From contig CAILUB010000072.1 in NCBI GenBank assembly GCA_903837305.1, positions 1 through 25,218 of the forward strand: a DNA stretch of 25,218 nucleotides, given 5' to 3'. A model generated the notes under the pieces. That model did no database searches. It saw only the letters and a list, made by a program, of their open reading frames with translations, and was not told the origin of the DNA. Numbering within the stretch: the first letter of the stretch is position 1; each line of letters opens with the position of its first letter. Below, piece by piece: positions 6,691-14,792 of the stretch. This DNA is from an uncultured Cytophagaceae bacterium. Lineage in GTDB: Bacteria; Bacteroidota; Bacteroidia; Cytophagales; Spirosomataceae. A program made the position numbers and the translations under genes.

Positions 6691-8742
6691 ATGCAAAGGC
6701 TTCTCGTCTTATTATTTCTAGTCCTAAGCACCTGGTCTTGTTCTCAATATAGCAACAAGCCTATGGCTGTTACCTTTCACAATGTGAATGCAAAGTACAA
6801 TGCTATTTGGCAAGCCTCTAGATTAGACAAGGAATTGCAAAAAAAACAATTCTCTGAACGAAAAGAGAGTTATAACTCGACGTTACCCATTATTATTCCT
6901 CTGGATTCAAGCTTTAAACAACGCAACGAGAAAGATAGTAAAGAATTAATTCGCAAAGCGTCTCTCGTCATCGATCGCCATCAGAATTCCCATTTTATTG
7001 TAGATGCCTACCTGTTAATTGGGAAAGGTCGTTTGTACCAATACGACCTAAAAAATGCGATTGAAACCTATAAATATGTTAATTCGCTTGAAATTAGACC
7101 CGAGGCTTTACTCGCCTTATATGAAATCTATTTGCAGCAACGCGAATTTAGTGCCGCAGAAAAAATAGAAGAATTTATCAGTGAGAACCCTCTGAATTCA
7201 AATGAAAGAAAGCAATTCTTACTCTTGAAGGCTTATTCTTTTCAACTCTTAAATGAGCCCATAAAAGCCGTAGCCCTTCTTCAAGAAGCATCAAAATACC
7301 TGAAGAAGGGAGATGAAAAAGCGCGCATTTCGTTTATTATGGGTCAATTATTTTCAGACAATAATCAACCCAGTTTAGCTTTGGAAAGCTATAAAACTAC
7401 CCTAATTAACAAACCAAGCTACGATTTACAACTGCAGGCCAGTTTAGCTATTCATCAACTAGAGGGCAATATAACGGCCTTACAAGACATGATAAAAGAT
7501 CCCAAGCATGAGGATAATCTATCCTTTATCTATGTGAAAATTGGGCAATATTATTACGCTAAAAAAGACTATAAAAAGGCAAAAGAGAACTGGGAAAAAG
7601 GGGGAGAAAACAATCCAAATAAAGGAGAGCTCTATTTTCAATTAGGGGGTCTCTTTGCAAAGCAAATGAAAGACTACGATTTGGCTGCGCATTACTATGA
7701 TAGTGCTGCTACCTACCTTTCTAGCAACCATCCCGATTATGCAAAAGCGCAAAAATTAAAAAAATCCTGGGGTACTTTTTCCACACTATCTAATCAAATC
7801 AACTTGCAGGATTCCTTACTTCGAATTTCAAAACTTAGCCCAGCTGACTTGCATTCGATTTTTTTAAAACAACAAAAAGATACGAGTACAAAGGTGACCA
7901 ATGCGCCCGTCAAAATAATCCCTGTTTTCACCCGACGCCCCTCTAGTACGGATCAACAAAATTTTTACTTTAACAATGTGCAAGCTCGCATTCAGGGAAG
8001 TATCGAATTTAGTAATCGCTGGGGTAATCGAACTTTAGAAGATTTTTGGAATCGTAGAAACAAGAACGTCAGTTTAAGTCTGTCAAGTGAAGTAAATCGT
8101 TCCACTGAAAAAAACCTTACTAAAAATGTTGTTTCGAAAGATCAAGCGGAGGAAAATTGGCTAAAAGCCATTCCAACAAGTGCTATTGACAAGGCAAAAG
8201 CTGCTAAAATAATAGAGGAGTCTCTTTATAAATTAGGTAAACTTGCTAGATTGGAATTAGCAGAAAATGAGTTAGCTAATGCTGCATTAAAGCGATTATT
8301 AACAGAATTCCCGAGCACAGGCTATGAAGCAGAGGCTCTTTATATTTTGTATTTAAGTAATGAAGGAGCCACAAAATCCAGCTATCGATCTACCTTGTTT
8401 GAACGATATCCAAGTTCTTATTTTAAAACTATGATACTCAAATTAGAGAATGGTTCCTTGTCTGAAAACAAAGAAATGCAAGCTCAGAAAAAATATGAGG
8501 AGGCATATGAACGTTTCAAAGAAAAAGAGTTTAGCTCCTCTTTTGATAACTGTCTTTTAATTCAACAAAACTATCCAGGTAGTAAATTGGAAGATAAAAT
8601 CGTATTTTTAATGGCGTTATCTAAAGCGGGTATGCACGAAATAACAGAATCTAAGCGCCTATTGGAAGAATTTGTTATTTCCTTCCCTACAAGTCCCCTT
8701 TTGAAGGAGGCAACTGAAATGCTAAAGTTGATGAATAAATGA
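6691..8742 (+). CDS. porW: TPR lipoprotein of the type IX secretion/gliding system (PorW/SprE-like)
   Basis: A 683-residue predicted lipoprotein. The ATG start gives a short signal sequence ending LSTWSC with the lipidated cysteine at residue 17. After it, the segment FHNVNAKYNAIW is typical of the start of PorW/SprE proteins. Multiple TPR-like helical pairs follow (for example YLLIGKGRLYQYDLKNAIETYKYV near 110-135, YVKIGQYYYAKKDYKKAKENW near 280-300, and a C-terminal set after about 580). PorW/SprE is needed for type IX secretion of outer-membrane-anchored and secreted proteins and, in some species, gliding. The family form is often longer (about 850 residues), so this is a compact version. 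An upstream in-frame TTG at 6667 was rejected as a start. The stop overlaps the PBP1A start (ATGA). The gene looks AT-richer than its neighbours. The call rests on N-terminal resemblance plus TPR architecture and gene neighbours. Confidence 0.75.
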   Translation: MQRLLVLLFLVLSTWSCSQYSNKPMAVTFHNVNAKYNAIWQASRLDKELQKKQFSERKESYNSTLPIIIPLDSSFKQRNEKDSKELIRKASLVIDRHQNSHFIVDAYLLIGKGRLYQYDLKNAIETYKYVNSLEIRPEALLALYEIYLQQREFSAAEKIEEFISENPLNSNERKQFLLLKAYSFQLLNEPIKAVALLQEASKYLKKGDEKARISFIMGQLFSDNNQPSLALESYKTTLINKPSYDLQLQASLAIHQLEGNITALQDMIKDPKHEDNLSFIYVKIGQYYYAKKDYKKAKENWEKGGENNPNKGELYFQLGGLFAKQMKDYDLAAHYYDSAATYLSSNHPDYAKAQKLKKSWGTFSTLSNQINLQDSLLRISKLSPADLHSIFLKQQKDTSTKVTNAPVKIIPVFTRRPSSTDQQNFYFNNVQARIQGSIEFSNRWGNRTLEDFWNRRNKNVSLSLSSEVNRSTEKNLTKNVVSKDQAEENWLKAIPTSAIDKAKAAKIIEESLYKLGKLARLELAENELANAALKRLLTEFPSTGYEAEALYILYLSNEGATKSSYRSTLFERYPSSYFKTMILKLENGSLSENKEMQAQKKYEEAYERFKEKEFSSSFDNCLLIQQNYPGSKLEDKIVFLMALSKAGMHEITESKRLLEEFVISFPTSPLLKEATEMLKLMNK

Positions 8743-11060
8743 TGGAATTTAAGCAAGAAAATAAGGTGAATAAAATTGGTTTAGCCTACAAAATTTTTGG
8801 CGGCACCTTCCTATTTGCCATCCTATTTATTACTTCTGTAAATTATAATTTTCTTTGGTTATTCGGAGGCATGCCTAGCCTTCAGGAGTTAGAAAATCCT
8901 AAAAGCCAAGAAGCCTCCCTTTTAATCTCTGAAGATGGAGAAGAAATAGGCAAGTACTTTCGGGAAAATAGGAATCCTGTTGAATTTGAAGAACTTTCAC
9001 CCATCCTTATCAATACGCTAATGGCTACCGAGGATGCTAGATTCATTAACCACTCGGGTATTGATGTGCGTTCCATGGCGCGCGTATTATTTTCATTTGG
9101 TACATCTGGAGGAGGAAGTACCATATCCCAGCAATTAGCGAAGAATTTATTCCATACGCGTTCATTAGAATACGGAGAAGATGACCCTATTTATATGGGT
9201 TTATTAATGAAGGTGGGTGGTTTAAAAACGGCGATTGCAAAAATCAAAGAATGGATTTTAGCTATCAAATTAGAGCGTAGATATACGAAGCAAGAAATCT
9301 TAGCGATGTATCTGAATGAGGTGAGTTTTGGGAATAATGCCTATGGAATACAGGTGGCCTGCCGGACCTATTTCCAAAAAAATGTCCAAACAATTACCTA
9401 CCCAGAAGCAGCTACCTTAATCGGTTTACTACAAAATCCTTCCCTCTATGATCCACGTATCAGACCGGAGCGGACACTTGCTCGCCGAAATACCGTTTTA
9501 GGCCAACTAGCTAAATACGAGTTCCTAACGGAAGAGGATGCCGAAAAGATGAAGGCTGACCCTTTGAATCTGCGTTACAAAGTCGAGAACCAAAATACGG
9601 GGGCAGCACCCTATTTACGCGAATCGATTCGTAAAGAGATTCTAAGTATCCTTCAAGAAATCAATAAAGACCGTCCAGAGGATCAGCAATTAAACCTATA
9701 TACGAGCGGCTTACGTATTCACACGAGTATTGACTCGAGGATGCAAAAATATGCTCAAGATGCGGTGCAAGAACACATGAAAGCGGAGCAAATCGCTTTT
9801 AATCAACATTGGGCAGGCAGAAACCCTTGGGTAAATGAGAAAATGCAAGAGCTGAAAGGCTTTATTTCAACAGCGATGAAACGTACGCAGCGTTACCGCG
9901 ATTTGATGGAAGCCTACAATAATGATGAGATGCGGGTTTGGGAAGAATTAAAGCGCCCGATTAAAATGACTGTATTTTCATATCATGGAGACATTGATAC
10001 TACGTTAAGTCCACTCGATTCGATGCGTTATTACAAACGAATTCTGAATATTGGAATGATGTCGATGGACCCCACAAATGGTCACGTCAAAGCCTGGATC
10101 GGGGGTATTAATTATAAGTACTTTAAATATGATCATATTTCCCAAAGTAAGCGTCAACCGGGTTCTACCTTCAAGCCTTTTGTTTATGGCGCTGCCATTG
10201 AAAACGAAATAGCTACACCCTGTGACAAGTATGTAGATGAACCGGTTACATTTGGGACAGAGGATGGACTAACGAATGATACCTGGACTCCGCAAAATTC
10301 AGATGGCAAATACAGCTACGAGAATTTAACGCTTCGCAGGGCCATGGGGCGCTCCATTAACACGATTTCAGCTAAGTTAATGAAGGCGATGGGCGCGAGT
10401 AAGATTGCGGATTTTGCGCACAAAGCAGGTATTACCAGTTCGCTTTATGAAGGTCCTTCGCTCTGCTTAGGTACCTCAGAAGTATCTGTATTTGAACAGG
10501 TTTCTGCTTATAGCACTTTCGCAAATGGAGGTGAAAAAATCGACCCTATCATTATCTTAAAAATTACCGATAAGAATGGCGTTGTATTACGTGAATTCTC
10601 CCCAACAGCTAAAGCAGTCATGAAGCCAGAGACTGCCTATTTGATGACCTTTATGTTGCAAGGTGCAGTCCGTGAACCCGGGGGAACGGCAGAAGGCCTT
10701 AACCGAAATTCAATAGCAGCTGGAAATGAAATAGGAGCTAAAACGGGTACCACCTCAAACTTCTCAGATGGTTGGTTTATGGGGGTCACTCAAAAGTTAG
10801 TAACGGGAGTATGGGTAGGTGGAGATGACAGAAGTATCCACTTCCGAAATATTCAATTAGGTCAAGGAGCTAAAATGGCCATGCCAGCCTTCACTAAATT
10901 TATGGAAAAGGTTTATGAGGACAAATCTCTTGCGCTAGACGGGTACCAAAAAATGCCCTTTATTAAGCCAGAGAACATCGCCTTTGACTTTAGCTGTGTA
11001 GGAGGTATCGGTGGGGATTCTACCCTAATCAATTCAACAGCAACAGCTATACCGGAATAA
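8739..11060 (+). CDS. mrcA: Class A penicillin-binding protein 1A (bifunctional peptidoglycan synthase)
   Basis: A 773-residue bifunctional enzyme that polymerises and cross-links peptidoglycan outside the inner membrane. One membrane anchor lies at about residues 16-38. The glycosyltransferase domain (about 60-240) shows ATEDARFINHSGID with catalytic E98, GGGSTISQQLAKNL, and the later RRYTKQEILAMYLNEVSFG. The transpeptidase domain has STFK with nucleophile S476, SIN (539-541) and KTGT (668-671). Between the two domains, about 340-440, is a helical linker region rich in charged residues. The first ATG (8739) overlaps the porW stop by four bases and a second ATG follows at once; either could be used. 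Tight coupling to the type IX lipoprotein gene suggests a shared transcript. Confidence 0.95.
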   Translation: MMEFKQENKVNKIGLAYKIFGGTFLFAILFITSVNYNFLWLFGGMPSLQELENPKSQEASLLISEDGEEIGKYFRENRNPVEFEELSPILINTLMATEDARFINHSGIDVRSMARVLFSFGTSGGGSTISQQLAKNLFHTRSLEYGEDDPIYMGLLMKVGGLKTAIAKIKEWILAIKLERRYTKQEILAMYLNEVSFGNNAYGIQVACRTYFQKNVQTITYPEAATLIGLLQNPSLYDPRIRPERTLARRNTVLGQLAKYEFLTEEDAEKMKADPLNLRYKVENQNTGAAPYLRESIRKEILSILQEINKDRPEDQQLNLYTSGLRIHTSIDSRMQKYAQDAVQEHMKAEQIAFNQHWAGRNPWVNEKMQELKGFISTAMKRTQRYRDLMEAYNNDEMRVWEELKRPIKMTVFSYHGDIDTTLSPLDSMRYYKRILNIGMMSMDPTNGHVKAWIGGINYKYFKYDHISQSKRQPGSTFKPFVYGAAIENEIATPCDKYVDEPVTFGTEDGLTNDTWTPQNSDGKYSYENLTLRRAMGRSINTISAKLMKAMGASKIADFAHKAGITSSLYEGPSLCLGTSEVSVFEQVSAYSTFANGGEKIDPIIILKITDKNGVVLREFSPTAKAVMKPETAYLMTFMLQGAVREPGGTAEGLNRNSIAAGNEIGAKTGTTSNFSDGWFMGVTQKLVTGVWVGGDDRSIHFRNIQLGQGAKMAMPAFTKFMEKVYEDKSLALDGYQKMPFIKPENIAFDFSCVGGIGGDSTLINSTATAIPE

Positions 11061-11299
11061 TGTAAAACTATCTCTATTTTCCTGACCCCTTGATGGGTGG
11101 ACGTTCAACAAGTAACTATTTTTCTAAACTAGCTGGCCTCCTTTCTTTACAGTTTGATGATGATTTTAAATTTTCATAGGTTTAAATGTCAAACAAATAT
11201 TCAAATAGTACAACATTGGCTCATTTTCTAAATGAAAATTAAAGGCTCGCTTTAACTGTGCTGTGCTATGACATACATTTAAATATGTCAATTACTCAT

Positions 11300-11320
11300 A
11301 AGCTACGCAAGCTTTTTTTT
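11300..11320 (+). terminator. Weak terminator-like hairpin downstream of mrcA
   Basis: AAGCT (11300-11304) pairs with AGCTT (11310-11314) over an ACGCA loop, and eight T residues run from 11313 to 11320. The stem is only five pairs and lies 240 bases past the mrcA stop, so it may end a long 3' untranslated region or an unannotated small RNA. Confidence 0.35.
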
Positions 11321-11507
11321 ACTTTAAATTTTAAAACCACGAATTAGGCCTGAGGATACCTATTTATGTAGGCTTTTGATATTGGGTTAGTCTTCAAAAT
11401 ACACTTATAGGTAGATTAGATTTTCGTCATCCTATCCCACATTACTTCCGTTTCTGTAAAGGTCTAACTTGGATTATTACAAAAAATGCAATGAAGATTT
11501 TTTTGTT

Positions 11508-11515
11508 TAATTTTG
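11508..11515 (+). promoter_or_regulatory. -7-like box immediately before uvrC (possible leaderless start)
   Basis: TAATTTTG matches TAnnTTTG exactly and ends four bases before the uvrC ATG. If used, transcription would start at or within a few bases of the start codon, giving a leaderless or nearly leaderless mRNA. No TTG -33 box is seen about 20 bases upstream, so chance occurrence in AT-rich DNA is possible. Confidence 0.3.
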
Positions 11516-11519
11516 ACCT

Positions 11520-13322
11520 ATGTCCACCTTTGACCCTAAAGCTATCCTTCCTACTTTACCCGAAGATCCGGGGGTTTACCGCTATTTCGACGAAAGCGGT
11601 ACGATTATCTATATAGGTAAGGCAAAGAATTTAAAGAATAGGGTTAGCTCGTATTTCACGAATACGAAAGGCAAGGATAATAAGACAAGGCGCCTGGTAT
11701 CGCAGATTCGGAATTTAGAATTCACAATAGTTCATTCGGAATTCGATGCCTTGCTTTTAGAGAATACCCTAATTAAGCAGTTTCAGCCCAAGTATAATAT
11801 CCTATTAAGAGACGACAAGACCTATCCCTTTATTTGTTTAACCCGTGAGCGTTTTCCGCGCTTGATTACGGAGCGAAGAATTAACCATTCTTTGGGGACG
11901 TTTTTTGGGCCTTACGCGAATCCAAAATTAATGAATGCCTTGCTCGAGATGCTGCATCAGCTGTATCCACTCAGGACCTGTGCGCTGAACCTGAAGGAGG
12001 CGAATGTGGAGGCGGGAAAATACAAGGTTTGCTTGGAATACCACATTGGGAATTGCAAAGGGCCTTGTGAGGGTTTGGAACAAGAGCCGCGTTATATGGA
12101 TTACATCGATCAGGTGTCGCAAATTTTGAAAGGGAATTACCAGAAGGCAAAGAGTTTCCTTATTTCCCAAATGCAGGAGGCCTCCACCCGCATGGCTTTT
12201 GAGCAGGCCCAGGAATGGAAAGAGAAATGGCAACTATTAGAGAACTTCCAGGCGAAGTCGACCGTGGTGAATCCGTCGATCCACGATGTGGATGTATTTT
12301 CGATGGTGTCAGATGAGTCTTTGGCCTATATTAACTTTATGAAGGTCATCAATGGGACAATTTTGCAGTCGCAGACCTGGGAGGTGAAAAAGAAATTAGA
12401 AGAAGAGGAAGCGGAGTTGTTGACAATGCTGATTTGGGAGAAACGCGATCAATTTCAGAGTAAGGCCAAAGAAATTATCACCAATATCCCCATGTCGATT
12501 GAATTCGAGGGCGCGAAAAATACGCTTCCTAGTCAGGGCGACAAGCGAAAGCTCTTGGATATGTCACTAAAGAACGTCTTATACTTCAGAAAGGAAAAAG
12601 CAGACCGCAAGGCGGCGGAAGAAAGTGGTGGCGATCGCAAGATGCGCGTGATGATCAAGTTGAAAAACGATCTGCGCTTGAATGACCTCCCTAAACACAT
12701 TGAATGTTTCGATAACTCGAACTTGCAAGGCACGAATCCGGTCTCTGCGATGGTGTGTTTCAAAAATTCGCTGCCGTCGAAAAAGGATTACCGTACGTTT
12801 ACCCCTAAAACGGTCGAAGGTCCAGACGACTTTGCCACGATGTACGAAGTGATCACGCGTCGGTATACGCGACTTTTAGAAGAAGAGGCTGAATTACCTA
12901 ATCTAATCATCGTCGATGGGGGAAAAGGCCAGTTGAGTTCCGCTTGCGACGCCTTGAAAGCAATCGGGTTGTACGGCCAAATCCCCATTATCGGTATTGC
13001 AAAGCGTTTAGAAGAGATTTATTTCCCCGAAGACAGCTTGCCTTTATATATAGATAAGAAATCGGAGTCGCTTAAACTCATTCAGCAGTTGCGGGATGAG
13101 GCTCACCGGTTCGGGATTACGGCGCATAGAAATAAGCGAAGCAAGAATTTCATCGTGTCTCAATTAGAGACAATGGATGGCATTGGAAAGTTAACGGCTG
13201 CGAAGTTGTTGAAAGCTTTTGGGACGGTGGCGCAGCTGAAGGAGGCGTCGGAAGAGGATTTGGCCAAAGTCCTAGGCAAAATGAAAGCCCTCAAATTCAA
13301 AAAGCAATTAGAAAACCTCTAG
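11520..13322 (+). CDS. uvrC: Excinuclease ABC subunit C (nucleotide excision repair)
   Basis: Dual-incision nuclease of the UvrABC system. The 600-residue protein has the expected order. The GIY-YIG domain at the N-terminus shows LPEDPGVYRYFDESGTIIYI then GKAKNLKNRVSSYF. A cysteine-bearing segment follows (CALNLKEANVEAGKYKVCLE, then CKGPCEG). The UvrB-interacting UVR region lies at about 200-240. The RNase H-like C-terminal nuclease domain includes IECFDNSNLQGTNPVSAMV and LIIVDGGKGQLSSA. Tandem helix-hairpin-helix DNA-binding motifs end the protein (about 550-597, MDGIGKLTAAKLLKAFG). Length is normal. It stands alone on the plus strand, and its TAG stop shares a CTAG with the TAG stop of nuoK on the other strand. 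Confidence 0.97.
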   Translation: MSTFDPKAILPTLPEDPGVYRYFDESGTIIYIGKAKNLKNRVSSYFTNTKGKDNKTRRLVSQIRNLEFTIVHSEFDALLLENTLIKQFQPKYNILLRDDKTYPFICLTRERFPRLITERRINHSLGTFFGPYANPKLMNALLEMLHQLYPLRTCALNLKEANVEAGKYKVCLEYHIGNCKGPCEGLEQEPRYMDYIDQVSQILKGNYQKAKSFLISQMQEASTRMAFEQAQEWKEKWQLLENFQAKSTVVNPSIHDVDVFSMVSDESLAYINFMKVINGTILQSQTWEVKKKLEEEEAELLTMLIWEKRDQFQSKAKEIITNIPMSIEFEGAKNTLPSQGDKRKLLDMSLKNVLYFRKEKADRKAAEESGGDRKMRVMIKLKNDLRLNDLPKHIECFDNSNLQGTNPVSAMVCFKNSLPSKKDYRTFTPKTVEGPDDFATMYEVITRRYTRLLEEEAELPNLIIVDGGKGQLSSACDALKAIGLYGQIPIIGIAKRLEEIYFPEDSLPLYIDKKSESLKLIQQLRDEAHRFGITAHRNKRSKNFIVSQLETMDGIGKLTAAKLLKAFGTVAQLKEASEEDLAKVLGKMKALKFKKQLENL

Positions 13323-13624
13323 TATTCTGATTTGAACTGATCCACTTCGATCGCGCGGTAGTTTCGATATACTTGCAATACAATCGCTAAGGCAATCGCC
13401 ATCTCGCACACACCCACGACTAACACGAAAATACTCAGATACAAACCCTGCAATGACGGGTCATTTTTCGAAAAGGCAACTAAATTCAAGTTGGCAGCAT
13501 TCAAAATCAATTCGATTCCCATCAACACAAAAATCGTATTCTTCTTCAACAACAAGATTGCTAAACCCGTCGCAAACAAAAACGCAGACACCCACAAGAA
13601 ATAGATAACCGGAATATCAGTCAT
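13319..13624 (-). CDS. nuoK: NADH-quinone oxidoreductase subunit K
   Basis: Small proton-pumping membrane subunit of respiratory complex I (NuoK/Nqo11/ND4L). ATG at 13624 gives a 101-residue protein with three membrane helices (about 3-22, 27-48 and 58-82). The conserved helix-2 and helix-3 glutamates appear in FVLMGIELILNAANLNLVAF and VLVVGVCEMAIALAIVLQVY. The internal ATG is preferred to an upstream GTG at 13651 because it gives a normal-length protein with a short N-terminus before helix 1. It overlaps nuoJ by eight bases (ATGACTGA). It is the last gene of this operon: nuoL, M and N do not follow, and uvrC converges with a four-base overlap of stop codons. Confidence 0.95.
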   Translation of the reverse strand: MTDIPVIYFLWVSAFLFATGLAILLLKKNTIFVLMGIELILNAANLNLVAFSKNDPSLQGLYLSIFVLVVGVCEMAIALAIVLQVYRNYRAIEVDQFKSEY

Positions 13625-14123
13625 GGCTCTTCGCAACAAAGGTGGCACCAATTAAGGCAATCAATAAAAATACACCTGCTAATTCGAACGGAAAGGCATA
13701 CTCGGTCAATAAACCTAAACCAACTTCCCGCAATTTAGACTCACCGGTTACTGGTAAGTTATTGATCCAAGGGCCTTTCGTGAATAACCAGAAAAGTCCT
13801 AAGAAAAAGGACAATCCAATGGATATAGGTAACAATCGACTCGATTCCCGCGTCATCAAATGATTCTTCCCGGTGGCTGGATCAGTTTGATTTGTTAACA
13901 TAATCCCGAATAGAATCAGGATTAGCACCCCTCCCACATAGACTAATAAATGGGCAACCGCCAATACGTCCGCATAGGCTAAGACATACAATCCGGCTAA
14001 GCCGAGCATCGTTAAGAACATCGCCAAAGCCGCATGCAACAGATTCCTCGTCCACAACATCGACAGCGCGCTTCCGCAGGTCAATAAGGCTAATACCAAG
14101 AAAGCAATTACAAGCGTGCTCAT
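13617..14123 (-). CDS. nuoJ: NADH-quinone oxidoreductase subunit J
   Basis: Membrane subunit of complex I (NuoJ/ND6), 168 residues with five predicted helices. The signature LAYADVLAVAHLLVYVGGVL, with the broken helix seen in ND6 proteins, lies at about residues 48-67. It is followed by ILILFGIMLTN. Its ATG overlaps the nuoI TGA in an ATGA junction, and its own end overlaps nuoK, giving translational coupling along nuoIJK. Length is typical. Confidence 0.95.
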   Translation of the reverse strand: MSTLVIAFLVLALLTCGSALSMLWTRNLLHAALAMFLTMLGLAGLYVLAYADVLAVAHLLVYVGGVLILILFGIMLTNQTDPATGKNHLMTRESSRLLPISIGLSFFLGLFWLFTKGPWINNLPVTGESKLREVGLGLLTEYAFPFELAGVFLLIALIGATFVAKSHD

Positions 14124-14791
14124 TTTGCGTCTGGTTTAGGCTTGGGTTTGAAGCTAGGTTTGAAAGCGGGTTTAGCTGTTGGTTTTTCTACCGTCGGCTC
14201 AATAGCTGGTTCTGCCGATTTTACTGCTTCTTTTAACGCCTCTTTTTCCGCCACGAATTGCTCATACAGCGCACGTTTTTCAGCAGCTTGCTCTGGCGTC
14301 AAATTCGCGAATTCAAAATTATGTTCCTTCACATCGAAGACCGAGAAATCGTATTCCGAAGTCATCGTCAAACATTCCGTCGGACAAACCGTGGTGCAAA
14401 GGCCGCAGAAGCAGCATTTGGACATATCAATATCGAACTTAGCCGCATACAGACGAATAGGTGAACCATCAGAGGTAGTTCCTACCAGGCCGGTTGCTTT
14501 GATCGGATCGATTTCGATGCAATCCACCGGACAAACCTTGACGCACTTATCACAGACGATGCAATCGTCCATCTCATTGTGCAATTGGTAGCGTCCGTTA
14601 ACGGGTGTGGGTATTTGCTGCTCCGGATATTGCAAGGTGACAATACCCGCTTTTTGATTAAAATAATCAGGATCTTGGACATTTTGGATGCTACGCTGAT
14701 TTCTTGCCGCCCAGGCATGTTTCCACGTCAAAGCCATCCCCTTTCGAGTGCTTTGAATTCCATCCCAAATAGCCTGAAAGTAGGGTTTCAT
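14120..14791 (-). CDS. nuoI: NADH-quinone oxidoreductase subunit I (2 x 4Fe-4S)
   Basis: Peripheral-arm subunit that carries two [4Fe-4S] clusters (N6a, N6b) in the electron path toward quinone. ATG at 14791 gives 223 residues beginning MKPYFQAIWDGIQS; a longer frame upstream runs into the E1 gene and is rejected. Both ferredoxin motifs are complete: C77, C80, C83, C87 and C126, C129, C132, C136, with an extra cysteine at 127. After about residue 180 the protein has a low-complexity tail rich in Lys, Pro, Ala and Glu, ending in repeated Lys-Pro pairs. The core family lacks this tail. The gene starts one base after the stop of the fused E1 gene, whereas nuoH is the usual upstream neighbour. 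Confidence 0.95.
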   Translation of the reverse strand: MKPYFQAIWDGIQSTRKGMALTWKHAWAARNQRSIQNVQDPDYFNQKAGIVTLQYPEQQIPTPVNGRYQLHNEMDDCIVCDKCVKVCPVDCIEIDPIKATGLVGTTSDGSPIRLYAAKFDIDMSKCCFCGLCTTVCPTECLTMTSEYDFSVFDVKEHNFEFANLTPEQAAEKRALYEQFVAEKEALKEAVKSAEPAIEPTVEKPTAKPAFKPSFKPKPKPDAK

Positions 14792-14792
14792 G

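Larger units (their letters stand above)
11061..11519. other. 459-base AT-rich intergenic region between mrcA and uvrC
   Basis: The only gene-free stretch above 300 bases. It contains small inverted repeats (TCATTT/AAATGA at 11221-11235, GACATA/TATGTC at 11270-11289) and a weak hairpin with a T tract (11300-11320). It ends in a -7-like box just before uvrC. The longest ATG frame noticed is 24 codons, ATG at 11157, with no recognisable similarity. No tRNA-like sequence or transposon end was seen. It could hold a small RNA or be decayed sequence; neither can be shown. Confidence 0.6.

Noticed and set aside
11157..11231. 24-codon ATG frame in the mrcA-uvrC gap
   Set aside because: Short, no similarity recognised, and no clear promoter or start context; not enough to call a gene or a transposase remnant.
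11270..11289. GACATA/TATGTC inverted repeat as an operator or insertion end
   Set aside because: Only six-base arms in AT-rich DNA, no second copy in the window and no associated mobile gene.
14142..14591. 149-codon plus-strand open frame across nuoI
   Set aside because: It mirrors the NuoI coding strand, including the Lys/Pro tail read as Gly/Leu/Lys repeats; no independent support.
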